IMG/VR virus record: IMGVR_UViG_3300044998_001035 | Location: 1 to 64,000 of that record | DNA from: a virus | Reading direction: 5' to 3' (one strand) | Length of the DNA stretch: 64,000 nucleotides | In this document: one piece after another, positions 57,408 through 64,000 of the stretch | How positions within the stretch are numbered: position 1 is the first letter of the stretch | Layout of the letters: the number at the start of each line of letters is the position of its first letter | Program-made: the position numbers and the translations under genes | Notes under the pieces: generated by a model | The model's input: only the letters and a program-made list of their open reading frames with translations | Told to the model about the DNA's origin: nothing | Databases searched by the model: none

Positions 57408-58118
57408 GTGGCGAGGCCCCGACCCGAGCCGGGCCACGGTGCCGACGCCCCGGCGTTGCCCGAGGGCGCGGTCTGGCGCGGCAACCCGCGCCTGGTCCCG
57501 CTGCTGGTCCCCGTGGCGTCGCTCCACGAGGACCCCGCCAACGTCAACACGCACCCGGAGCGGTCGGTCGCGGCCATCGCGGCGAGCTACGCCCGGTTCG
57601 GGCAGCAGAAGCCGCTGGTCTGCGGGCCCGACATGACCGTGCGGGACGGCAACGGCCAGCTCCACGCCGCGGCCGAGCGGCTGGGCTGGACGCACGTCGC
57701 GGCGATCCCGAGCGACCTGGACGGGGTGGAGCTGTCGGCCTACGCGCTGGCGGCCAACCGGACCGCCCAGCACGCCGAGTGGGACTTCGAGGCGTTGTCC
57801 GACGTGCTCAGGGCGATGCGGGACGGCGGCCACGCAATCGACGACCTGGGGTGGGCAGACTACGAGCTGGAGCCGCTGCTGGCCGCGACGTGGACGCCGC
57901 CCGAGCCCGGCCCGCTCCCGGGCGGGCCCGAGGCCCGCGACGCCGGGGAGCCCGTCGCCGGCGGGAAGGTGCGGTTCGTCCTGGAGGTTCCGGCCGACGA
58001 CGCGGACGTGCTCCGCAGGGCCGTCGCGGCGGCGCGCGGGGACGCGGCCGACGATTCGGTGGCGTCGGGCCTGGTCGAAATCTGCCGGGCGTACCTGGCC
58101 GCCCGCGGCGAGGGCTGA
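57408..58118 (+). CDS. ParB-like nuclease domain protein
   Basis: The 236-residue product starts at GTG. It has the phage-type ParB/sulfiredoxin fold: LLVPVASLHEDPANVNTHPE, AIAASYARFGQQKPLVC, VRDGNGQLHAAAERLGWTHV and ALAANRTAQHAEWD, with the GNG-x-LH signature of ParB-nuclease proteins that often sit next to terminase or methyltransferase genes. It precedes the 7-deazaguanine cassette, to which it may be functionally linked. Confidence 0.75.
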   Translation: MARPRPEPGHGADAPALPEGAVWRGNPRLVPLLVPVASLHEDPANVNTHPERSVAAIAASYARFGQQKPLVCGPDMTVRDGNGQLHAAAERLGWTHVAAIPSDLDGVELSAYALAANRTAQHAEWDFEALSDVLRAMRDGGHAIDDLGWADYELEPLLAATWTPPEPGPLPGGPEARDAGEPVAGGKVRFVLEVPADDADVLRRAVAAARGDAADDSVASGLVEICRAYLAARGEG

Positions 58119-58122
58119 ATGC

Positions 58123-58416
58123 ATGGGGCCGAGCGCGACGGGGCCATGCGACGGGACGACGGTCCGGCTCGCGGTCGGCCTGAACCCCAACGCGGCGACC
58201 GCGCGGGCCCTGGCCGCGCCGGCGGTACGCCTGGCATACCACCGCGAGGGGGACCGCACGTTGTCCGAGGCGTCCGAGACATCCGCCTCGCCCGCGGTGC
58301 GGCTGGCCATGCCCGCGGGGGCATTGCCGGCGAGGGGCGGGCCGTGGACAAGGGGCTGGAGCATGCGGACGCGCCCGCGCTGCTCGTCTCGTACGCGTAC
58401 CTCGGCCCGTTCCTGA
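58123..58416 (+). CDS. Small frame with repeated AVRLA motifs upstream of dpdA
   Basis: The 97-codon frame starts at ATG 4 bases after the ParB-like stop. It contains TVRLAVG, PAVRLAYH and PAVRLAMP at roughly 20-30-residue intervals; two more copies ([16 protein letters not shown]) lie in the C-terminal tail of DpdA in another frame. Only the first 70 codons look meaningful. It may be a small separate protein or the displaced N-terminus of DpdA. Confidence 0.35.
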   Translation: MGPSATGPCDGTTVRLAVGLNPNAATARALAAPAVRLAYHREGDRTLSEASETSASPAVRLAMPAGALPARGGPWTRGWSMRTRPRCSSRTRTSARS

Positions 58417-59225
58417 AGAACCGGGCGCGCTACAGGTATCGCGACTGGGCGCTGGACTCGGGCGCGTTCTCGGCCCACAACAGCGGGGCCGAAATCCGGC
58501 TCGACGATTACATCGACACGTGCAAACGGCTGATGGACGAGGACCCGACGTTGGCCGAGGTGTTCGCGCTGGACGTGATCGGGGACTGGCGGGCGTCGGT
58601 CCGGAACGCGGAGGAGATGTGGCGCCGGGGGGTGCCGGCGATCCCGTGCTTCCACGTCGGGAGCCCCGAGTCCGTCCTGGTCGGGCTCGCGAAGGATTAT
58701 CCGAAGATCGCCCTCGGGGGCTGCGTCGGCTACCGCAAGAAGGACGAGTTCGCCGCCAACTGCTTCGCCAGGGTCTGGCCGAAGAAGGTCCACGGGTTCG
58801 GGTTCGGGTCTCGGAAGTCGATCATGGCCCTCCCCTGGCACTCCGTGGACGCGACGAACTGGGAGATCGGCCCGTGCAAGTTCGGCCGGTGGGCTTCCTT
58901 CGGCAGCATGAGCGTGCGGGGCGGCGGCCAGAACCTGCGTGCCGAGGTGGAGTTCTACCTGGCCCTGGAGCGTCAGGCGCGCGCCCGGTGGCGGCGGCAG
59001 ATGGCGGAACTCGACGCGGCCGGCCCCGCGTCGGCCCCCGCCGTCCGGCTGGCCGCCCAGGCCGGCGGCGACGCCCAGATCGCGCGGTCTGGCCTGGCCG
59101 GACCGGTCCGGACATCGGGCTCGCCGTTGACGCCGGCAGCGCCTCGGGCGCCCGGGTCGCCTCCGCCATCGCCCGCAGTCCGTCTGGCGGTGAAGGAGAG
59201 CGGGAGGCAGGGCTGCCTCGGATGA
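58344..59225 (+). CDS. dpdA: DpdA: DNA 7-deazaguanine transglycosylase
   Basis: The 293-residue product starts at GTG with GAGGGGCGGG upstream. It is TGT-like: [18 protein letters not shown], the catalytic-type [12 protein letters not shown] with Asp38, [57 protein letters not shown] and [13 protein letters not shown]. It should exchange guanine in phage DNA for preQ0 or a derivative. The last 80 residues are a low-complexity tail with AVRLA motifs. It begins the cassette with QueC, QueD, QueE and FolE. Confidence 0.85.
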   Translation: MDKGLEHADAPALLVSYAYLGPFLKNRARYRYRDWALDSGAFSAHNSGAEIRLDDYIDTCKRLMDEDPTLAEVFALDVIGDWRASVRNAEEMWRRGVPAIPCFHVGSPESVLVGLAKDYPKIALGGCVGYRKKDEFAANCFARVWPKKVHGFGFGSRKSIMALPWHSVDATNWEIGPCKFGRWASFGSMSVRGGGQNLRAEVEFYLALERQARARWRRQMAELDAAGPASAPAVRLAAQAGGDAQIARSGLAGPVRTSGSPLTPAAPRAPGSPPPSPAVRLAVKESGRQGCLG

Positions 59226-59265
59226 CGGGCGGTCGCCGATCCGAGGGACCAAGGGGGGTGCGCGA

Positions 59266-59934
59266 ATGAAGGTGGTCGCGGTCGTGTCGGGCGGCATGGA
59301 CTCCGTGACGCTGGCCCACTCCCTGCGCGCGGAGGGGCACGACCTGGCGCTGCTGTCGGTCGACTATGGCCAGCGGCACGCCAGGGAGCTGGCGTGCGCC
59401 GCCGCCTGCGCGGCGAGGCTGGGCGTCCCGCACCGGGTCGCGGACCTGAGGGCGCTGGCGCCGCTGCTGGGCGGGTCGAGCCTGACGGACCCGGCCGTGC
59501 CGGTCCCCGAGGGCCACTACGCGGCGGAATCGATGAAGGCGACGGTGGTGCCGAACCGGAACATGATCCTCCTGGCCGTGGCGGCGGGGTGGGCGATCTC
59601 CCGGGGCGCCGAGGCGGTCGCGATCGGGGCCCACGCCGGGGACCACGCGATCTACCCGGACTGCCGGCCCGAGTTCGCCGACGCGATGGACCGGGCGTTG
59701 TCGCTCTGCGACTGGTCCCCGGTGAGGGTCCTGCGGCCGTTCATCGGCGAGACGAAGGCCGGGATCGCCGCGCTCGGGGCCCGGCTGGGCGTCCCCTGGG
59801 CCGAGACCTGGAGCTGCTACAAGGGCGGGGACGCACACTGCGGGCGGTGCGGCACCTGTGTCGAGCGTCGCGAGGCGTTCGAGTTGGCCGGCGTCCCGGA
59901 CCCCACCCGCTATGACGTCGCCGAGGCGGCGTGA
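59266..59934 (+). CDS. queC: 7-cyano-7-deazaguanine synthase QueC
   Basis: The 222-residue product starts at ATG. The PP-loop is [15 protein letters not shown] (residues 6-20), followed by [54 protein letters not shown] and the zinc site [19 protein letters not shown]. It converts CDG to preQ0 using ATP and ammonia. All expected motifs are intact. Confidence 0.95.
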   Translation: MKVVAVVSGGMDSVTLAHSLRAEGHDLALLSVDYGQRHARELACAAACAARLGVPHRVADLRALAPLLGGSSLTDPAVPVPEGHYAAESMKATVVPNRNMILLAVAAGWAISRGAEAVAIGAHAGDHAIYPDCRPEFADAMDRALSLCDWSPVRVLRPFIGETKAGIAALGARLGVPWAETWSCYKGGDAHCGRCGTCVERREAFELAGVPDPTRYDVAEAA

Positions 59935-59958
59935 ACGGCCAACGCGAGGAGCGTCCGC

Positions 59959-60450
59959 GTGCGTCCGCTGAGGCGTGGTGAAGTCGCCGGGAAGGGGAAC
60001 CCGTTCCTGGTGTTGGCCGATCGCGGGGTCGAGGTTAGGTCGCCGCTGGGGGAGGACGAGATCCGTCGTCGCGACCTGGTCCTGACGACGAATTGCTGCC
60101 GCGAGAAGCTGGCGCGTCGCGACCCGGCGGACCACCGGGAGATCTACCTGGGGAGGATTCAGAGGCGGACCCATGAGTATGCCCGGTTGCGGGGGATACC
60201 GTCCGGGACCCTGAACGCCTACAACGGGATCTTCTTCGACGGAGACCCGGTCCCGCCTTACGACATCCACCCGAGCCAACTCGACGACGCCCGCCTGGTG
60301 GAACTCGGCCGGAACATCGGGCGCCGCTGCCGGTCTCGCGGCGTCCCGGGGGTCGCCTACTATCAGTCCACGCCGTACTTCGCCATGCCGTACCTGGTGA
60401 TGCTCTCCTACAGCGGGATTCCGTTCGTCTACGCCAGCCGGTTGTCCTGA
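59959..60450 (+). CDS. Unknown protein inside the preQ0 cassette (DUF6884/ArcS-core-like?)
   Basis: The 163-residue product starts at GTG. It reads LVLTTNCCREKLARRDPAD, HREIYLGRIQRRTHEYARLR, LNAYNGIFFDGDPVPPYDI and GVAYYQSTPYFAMPYLVML. The order, a hydrophobic strand ending in a Cys-rich K-containing loop, then a YL helix, then a later loop with PYDIHPSQL, recalls DUF6884 and the ArcS core (DUF5591), which act next to transglycosylases. The similarity is weak and is from memory only. It lies between queC and queD, so a role in making or altering the modified base is likely. Confidence 0.5.
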   Translation: MRPLRRGEVAGKGNPFLVLADRGVEVRSPLGEDEIRRRDLVLTTNCCREKLARRDPADHREIYLGRIQRRTHEYARLRGIPSGTLNAYNGIFFDGDPVPPYDIHPSQLDDARLVELGRNIGRRCRSRGVPGVAYYQSTPYFAMPYLVMLSYSGIPFVYASRLS

Positions 60451-60517
60451 CGCGTCGCGGCGGGCGTCGATCGGCGATGTTCGCGGGCCTCGCCGCCCGC
60501 GACGGCTTGTCGTCGCA

Positions 60518-60901
60518 TTGGAACCTGCGGAGGTTGCCCTGTTCCGGATCACGAAGCAGTTCTCGTTCAGCGCGAGCCACGTCCTGGACCATTTGCCGGC
60601 CGGCCACCCGTGCGCCCGGCTCCACGGGCACAACTACCGCGTCGAGGTGGTGGTGGAGTCGCCGTGCCTGGACGACCGCGGGTTCTGCCAGCTCGACTAC
60701 CGCGAGCTGGACGGGTTCGAGGCGTACCTGGACGAGGCCCTGGACCACCGGCACCTCAACGACGTGCTGCCGTGCCGGACGACGGCGGAGAACCTGGCCC
60801 GGTTCCTCCACGCGGAGGCGAGGAAGGCCAGCCCGTTCGTGGTCGCGGTTCGGGTCTCGGAGACGGAGAAGACGTGGGCCGAGTACAGGGGGCCGGCGTG
60901 A
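60518..60901 (+). CDS. queD: 6-carboxytetrahydropterin synthase QueD
   Basis: The product is up to 127 residues. TTG 60518 is the first normal start, but GGAGG at 60529-60533 lies 5 bases before a CTG at 60539, which would begin at LFRITKQFSFSASH as family members do. Zinc ligands are His in SASHVL and LHGHNYRVEV, with Glu in the ETEKTWAEY end, and DHRHLNDVL and PTxEN-like TTAENLARFLH are present. It makes CPH4 from dihydroneopterin triphosphate. The next gene overlaps by 4 bases. Confidence 0.9.
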   Translation: MEPAEVALFRITKQFSFSASHVLDHLPAGHPCARLHGHNYRVEVVVESPCLDDRGFCQLDYRELDGFEAYLDEALDHRHLNDVLPCRTTAENLARFLHAEARKASPFVVAVRVSETEKTWAEYRGPA

Positions 60902-61566
60902 GGTACGCGGCCAACGACGTCTACGCCTGCATCCAGGGCGAGGGGTGCATGGCCGGCCAGTCGATGGCGCTCGTGCGCCTGATGGGCTGCGCGGTCGGGT
61001 GCCCGTGGTGCGACACGAAGGAGACGTGGGAGGCCGCCGAGTCGTCGCGGCGCCCGACGCTGGCGGCGGCGCTCGGAACGGGGCCCGCGTGGGCCTGGGC
61101 CTCCCCCGACGAGCTGGCGGCGGCGGCCCGCGCCGCGGGGCCGGCGATCCCCTGGGCGCTCGTGACCGGCGGGGAGCCGGCGGAGCAGCCGCTGGGCCCG
61201 CTCTGCGGGTCGCTGCGCGCCGCCGGATTCCGCGTGGCGCTGGAGACGTCGGGGACGGCCGCCGGGTTCGAGGGGGCCGCGATCGACTGGCTGTGCGTCT
61301 CGCCGAAGCTCGGCATGCCGGGCGGGAAGGCGGTCCTCCCCGGCGCCGTGGCGGCGGCCGACGAGGTCAAGATGGTCGTGGGGCGGCCGGCGGACCTGGA
61401 CGCCCTGGACGCGCTGCTGGCGTCGTGCCCGGCGAGGCCGGGGCGCCAGGTCTGCCTCCAGCCCGTGAGCGGGAGCCAGAAGGCGACGACGCTGTGCGTC
61501 GAGGCGGCGAAGGCGAGGGGGTGGCGGCTGTCGCTCCAGGTCCACAAGTTCCTGGGGGAGCGATGA
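60898..61566 (+). CDS. queE: 7-carboxy-7-deazaguanine synthase QueE (radical SAM)
   Basis: The 222-residue product starts at a GTG overlapping the QueD stop. It has the compact radical-SAM core: ACIQGEGCMAGQSMALVRL, iron-sulfur Cys31, Cys35 and Cys38 in MGCAVGCPWCDTKETW, VTGGEPAEQPLGPL, VALETSGTA and VSPKLGMPGG, ending LSLQVHKFLG. It converts CPH4 to CDG. It overlaps FolE by 4 bases. Confidence 0.95.
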   Translation: MRYAANDVYACIQGEGCMAGQSMALVRLMGCAVGCPWCDTKETWEAAESSRRPTLAAALGTGPAWAWASPDELAAAARAAGPAIPWALVTGGEPAEQPLGPLCGSLRAAGFRVALETSGTAAGFEGAAIDWLCVSPKLGMPGGKAVLPGAVAAADEVKMVVGRPADLDALDALLASCPARPGRQVCLQPVSGSQKATTLCVEAAKARGWRLSLQVHKFLGER

Positions 61567-62144
61567 GCGAGGACGCGGATCGCGGCCCGCGCCGGGTGGA
61601 CCACGCCAGGGTGGAGCGGCTGGCCAGGGAACTGCTGGAAGCGGTCGGGGAGGACCCGTCCCGCGAGGGGCTGCGGGACACCCCGCGGCGGTTCGCCGAC
61701 TGGTGGCGGGAGTTCCTGGAGCACGACCCCGGCCGCGTCGCCACGTCGTTCGAGTCCGACGCGTCGGACCAACTCGTCGTGGTCTCCGGGATGCGCGCGT
61801 GGAGCCTGTGCGAGCACCACCTGCTGCCGTTCTGGTGCGACGTGGCCATCGGGTACATCCCGAGGGGCCGGCTGCTCGGCCTGTCCAAGCTGGCCCGCGT
61901 GGCGCACAAGCACGCCCGCCGGCTCCAGGTCCAGGAGCGGCTGGCGGCCGGGGTCGCGGACGAGGTGTCGGCCCTGTCCGGCTCCCCCGACGTGGCCGTG
62001 CTGGCGCGCGGCGAGCACCTGTGCATGACGATGCGCGGGGCCAGGACCCCGGGCCTGATGACGACGAGCGTCGTCCGCGGCGCGTTCCGCGCGTCGGCCT
62101 CGGCCCGCCAGGAGTTCTTCAGCCTGGCCGCGCCCCGCGCGTGA
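61563..62144 (+). CDS. folE: GTP cyclohydrolase I FolE
   Basis: The 193-residue product starts at an ATG overlapping the QueE stop. It has LLEAVGEDPSREGLRDTPRR, zinc Cys83 and His86 in SLCEHHLLPFW, GYIPRGRLLGLSKLARV and the second Cys in ARGEHLCMTMRGAR. It makes 7,8-dihydroneopterin triphosphate from GTP, the first step of preQ0 synthesis. With QueD, QueE and QueC the pathway from GTP to preQ0 is complete in the phage. Confidence 0.95.
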   Translation: MSEDADRGPRRVDHARVERLARELLEAVGEDPSREGLRDTPRRFADWWREFLEHDPGRVATSFESDASDQLVVVSGMRAWSLCEHHLLPFWCDVAIGYIPRGRLLGLSKLARVAHKHARRLQVQERLAAGVADEVSALSGSPDVAVLARGEHLCMTMRGARTPGLMTTSVVRGAFRASASARQEFFSLAAPRA

Positions 62145-62331
62145 CGCCCGGCCCCGCCCCCCCGCGCCGCCCGTCCGCCTCGATCTTCTCGGCGACGGCC
62201 CGGCGGACGTAGTCGGCCGCCGACATCCCGGCCGCCGCCGCCGCGCGCCGGATCGCCTCCCGCTCGTCCTCCCTGAGCCGCAGGTTGAACAGCCTCGTCT
62301 GCGCCCCCGGGCCGGACCTCCGCTCGAACAT
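62119..62331 (-). CDS. Ribbon-helix-helix protein
   Basis: The 70-residue product starts at ATG with GGGGGGTGG upstream on the minus strand. The core TRLFNLRLREDEREAIRRAA and AAAGMSAADYVRRAVAEKIE is an Arc/CopG-type RHH domain. It converges on FolE and overlaps its end by 26 bp. It may regulate a neighbour or be an orphan antitoxin. Confidence 0.65.
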   Translation of the reverse strand: MFERRSGPGAQTRLFNLRLREDEREAIRRAAAAAGMSAADYVRRAVAEKIEADGRRGGAGPGVTRGARPG

Positions 62332-62418
62332 CGACCACCCCCCCTTCTGTTCCTCGCGCCAGGGCCTCGGGCATGGAGGCGGGCCCCGCCGGGACGGCCG
62401 GCGAGGCCCGCGGGCGGC

Positions 62419-62838
62419 TCAGGCCGCCGGGTCGTACCCGATCGCCGCGAACGCCTCGGCGACCTTCGCCGCGGAGTCCGGGGTGAGCGGGTGCCGCACG
62501 TCGCCCAGCTCCTCCAGGGCGAACAGGACCTCGCGGACGGCCTCGGCACACCCCCGGGCCCTGGCGTACTCCAGCGCCTCGCGGTACGCCCCGGCGGCGG
62601 CCCCGCGGGAGGCCGCCTCCAGCGTCGCGTCCACGATCGACTTCAGCACGAACCCGGAGTCGGCCTCCGCCGCGACATCCAAGACCTTCGCCCGCGCCTT
62701 CGCCGCCTGGTCCAGGCTCCGCAGCAGCCCGTTCGCCAGCGCCCGCGCCGCCATGTTCCAGTAGGACGCCTCAAGCTGCTCGGGGGTCAGGGCCACGTGG
62801 GTCGCCTTCGCCGCCGCCTTGATCGCCTTGCTCGCCAT
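62419..62838 (-). CDS. Hypothetical helical protein
   Basis: The 139-residue product starts at ATG with GGAGG upstream. It is almost fully alpha-helical (LEASYWNMAARALANGLLRS, VLKSIVDATLEAASRGAAAG, CAEAVREVLFALEELGDV). A strong promoter with operator-like repeats lies upstream, so it is probably expressed early or in the prophage state. No family was recognised. Confidence 0.55.
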   Translation of the reverse strand: MASKAIKAAAKATHVALTPEQLEASYWNMAARALANGLLRSLDQAAKARAKVLDVAAEADSGFVLKSIVDATLEAASRGAAAGAYREALEYARARGCAEAVREVLFALEELGDVRHPLTPDSAAKVAEAFAAIGYDPAA

Positions 62839-62877
62839 CGTCCTGCCTCCGGTTCCGGTCGTCCTCGTTCGTGTGTC

Positions 62878-62926
62878 GTAGCTGTGTGCTACACTGGTAA
62901 TATCCACCGTGTAGCGCTGGTGTCAA
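62878..62926 (-). promoter_or_regulatory. Minus-strand promoter with GTAGC operator repeats
   Basis: On the minus strand TTGACA (62926-62921) and TATTAC (62902-62897) are 18 bases apart, or 17 with ATATTA. GCTACAC (62888-62894) and GTGTAGC (62909-62915) flank the -10 box as a perfect inverted repeat, and another GTAGC at 62878-62882 pairs with GCTAC at 62888. It controls the 62419-62838 gene and is likely repressed by a dimeric regulator. Confidence 0.65.
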
Positions 62927-63017
62927 TGCGGAATCCGGATCGAATCCGGATTTTTTTTCGGCCCCGGCCGTCGCGGCGTCTCGGCCGGGGCCCCGGGCCG
63001 GGCGTGCCGGGTGGGCG

Positions 63018-63542
63018 GTGAGCACGAGCGAAGAACGCGGCGGGGTGGGCGGCGATTCGGCCGCGCCCCGGTCCACAGATTCCACGCGGCGACGCGTGCG
63101 GCCCCAGCCGTACCGCGAGTGGCGGGCGAAGTTCCTGGGCGCCCTGGCGCAGACCGGGAACGTCCTGGCGGCCACGACGCGGGCGGGGATCGACCGCACG
63201 ACGGCGTACAAGCGGCGATACCGCGACGGCAAGTTCGCCGCGGCGTGGGACCAGGCGCTGGAGGACGCGGCGGACCTGCTGGAGATCGAGGCCAGGCGCC
63301 GCGCCACCAAGGGCGTCGCGCGGCCGGTCTTCCAGGGCGGCAAGCACGTCGGGGACGTGACCGAGTATTCGGATACGTTGCTGATGTTTCTGCTGCGCGG
63401 GGCGAACCCGAAGAAGTACCGCGAGCCCCGGCCCGGCGCCGGCGACGCGCCGGCCGTGTCGACGCCCGACGAGGGCGGGGCGGTGCAGCTCATCGAGGTC
63501 GTGGTGCCGCCCCCGGCCGATCCGCCGGCGGACGGCGGCTGA
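63018..63542 (+). CDS. terS: Terminase small subunit
   Basis: The 174-residue product starts at GTG. It has the HTH pattern of small terminases: YREWRAKFLGALAQTGNVLA, AATTRAGIDRTTAYKRRYRD, then AAWDQALEDAADLLEIEARR and DTLLMFLLRGANPKKYREP. It recognises the packaging site and is followed 12 bases later by the large subunit. Confidence 0.85.
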   Translation: MSTSEERGGVGGDSAAPRSTDSTRRRVRPQPYREWRAKFLGALAQTGNVLAATTRAGIDRTTAYKRRYRDGKFAAAWDQALEDAADLLEIEARRRATKGVARPVFQGGKHVGDVTEYSDTLLMFLLRGANPKKYREPRPGAGDAPAVSTPDEGGAVQLIEVVVPPPADPPADGG

Positions 63543-63554
63543 CGCGGGGCGCCG

Positions 63555-64000
63555 GTGGCGACGAATCTCTACAAGGTCGATCGGGACGAGGCGGGGCGCG
63601 GGCGGCGGCTGCGGTTCGCCCCGCACCACGGGCAGTACGCGGCGTGGGCGAGCCGGGCCCGGTTCGTGGGCGTGCTCTCCGGGACGCAGGGCGGGAAGAC
63701 CAGCTTCGGCCCGCTCTGGCTCCACCGGGAGGTCTACGGCGGCCCCGGACTGCCGGGGCGCGGGCCGGGGGACTACCTCGGCGTGACGGCCACGTACGAC
63801 CTGTTCAAGCTCAAGATGCTGCCGGCGCTCCTGGAGCTGTTCGTCGGCCACCTGGGGCTCGGCCGGTACTGGGCGGGGGACCGAATCCTCGAGCTGAGGC
63901 CGGACCGCGACACGCCGTTCCGGGCGCAGCGGTCCTCGGACCCGATGTGGGCCCGCGTGATCCTGAGGTCGGCCGAGGCGGGCTCGGGCCTGGAGTCGTC
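63555..64000 (+). CDS. terL: Terminase large subunit, 3' partial
   Basis: The gene starts at GTG and runs off the window after 148 codons. The ATPase start is clear: FAPHHGQYAAWASRARF, Walker A GVLSGTQGGKTSFGP near residue 44, then YLGVTATYDLFKLKMLPAL. It is the motor that packages phage DNA. The nuclease domain lies outside the window, and the portal and capsid genes are expected after it. Confidence 0.9.
   Translation, partial: MATNLYKVDRDEAGRGRRLRFAPHHGQYAAWASRARFVGVLSGTQGGKTSFGPLWLHREVYGGPGLPGRGPGDYLGVTATYDLFKLKMLPALLELFVGHLGLGRYWAGDRILELRPDRDTPFRAQRSSDPMWARVILRSAEAGSGLES

Overview
The window is most of a tailed double-stranded DNA phage (or prophage) genome of very high G+C, cut open inside the structural genes. 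It ends in the 5' part of the large terminase gene (63555 onward) and begins in a fibre-like tail gene. The missing arc between the two ends should therefore hold the rest of the terminase, the portal and the capsid genes. The likely host is a planctomycete. This is an inference from the extreme G+C and from one secreted protease gene (56356-56925) whose N-terminus resembles the LEPR-XLL leader typical of planctomycete surface proteins. No integrase, ribosomal RNA, canonical complete tRNA or CRISPR array was seen.

Layout. 1-14.2 kb: tail module, with fibre proteins carrying a perfect 318-bp tandem repeat, tube protein, tail assembly chaperone with a textbook CCCAAAA -1 frameshift site, tape measure, virion morphogenesis protein, FN3-like proteins and a large hub-like protein. 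Two minus-strand cargo genes and one strong terminator lie inside it. 14.2-16.3 kb: a glycosyltransferase and a minus-strand Xre-type repressor facing a control region with inverted repeats and a TATAAT box. 16.3-26.1 kb: early and replication genes, with a HTH protein, a Rad52-like annealing protein, an O-like initiator with 48-bp iterons inside its own gene, DnaB helicase, metallopeptidase, GNAT, ThyX, CsrA, ParB-like and HNH proteins. 26.1-35.6 kb: accessory genes (broken PAPS reductase-like gene, ParA remnant, kinase, YpsA-like SLOG protein, RHH regulator, NUDIX) and T-arm-like hairpins. 35.6-45.7 kb: a MoxR ATPase/VWA pair, a RecF/SbcC-like ATPase, a DNA polymerase III sliding clamp and small genes. 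45.7-53.5 kb: DUF1064-like nuclease, ASCH-like protein, a C-terminally truncated cytosine-C5 methyltransferase, DUF5131 radical-SAM-like protein and papain-like protein. 53.5-57.4 kb: a membrane-anchored response-regulator receiver protein next to a protein with a histidine-kinase-like H-box, then small membrane proteins and a matrixin-like protease. 57.4-62.1 kb: ParB-like nuclease, then DpdA, QueC, an unknown protein, QueD, QueE and FolE. 62.1-64 kb: two minus-strand small genes, then TerS and TerL.

How it works together. FolE, QueD, QueE and QueC can make preQ0 from GTP, and DpdA is expected to place it in DNA, so the virion DNA is probably 7-deazaguanine-modified and protected from host nucleases. 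The uncharacterised gene inside this cassette (59959-60450) is the best candidate for a new step. Replication appears self-directed (initiator, helicase, clamp, annealing protein, ThyX). Regulation may combine a lysogeny-type switch, local operators, CsrA and a two-component-like pair. Three genes have reading frames broken in the same +1 direction, which may be sequence error or real decay.
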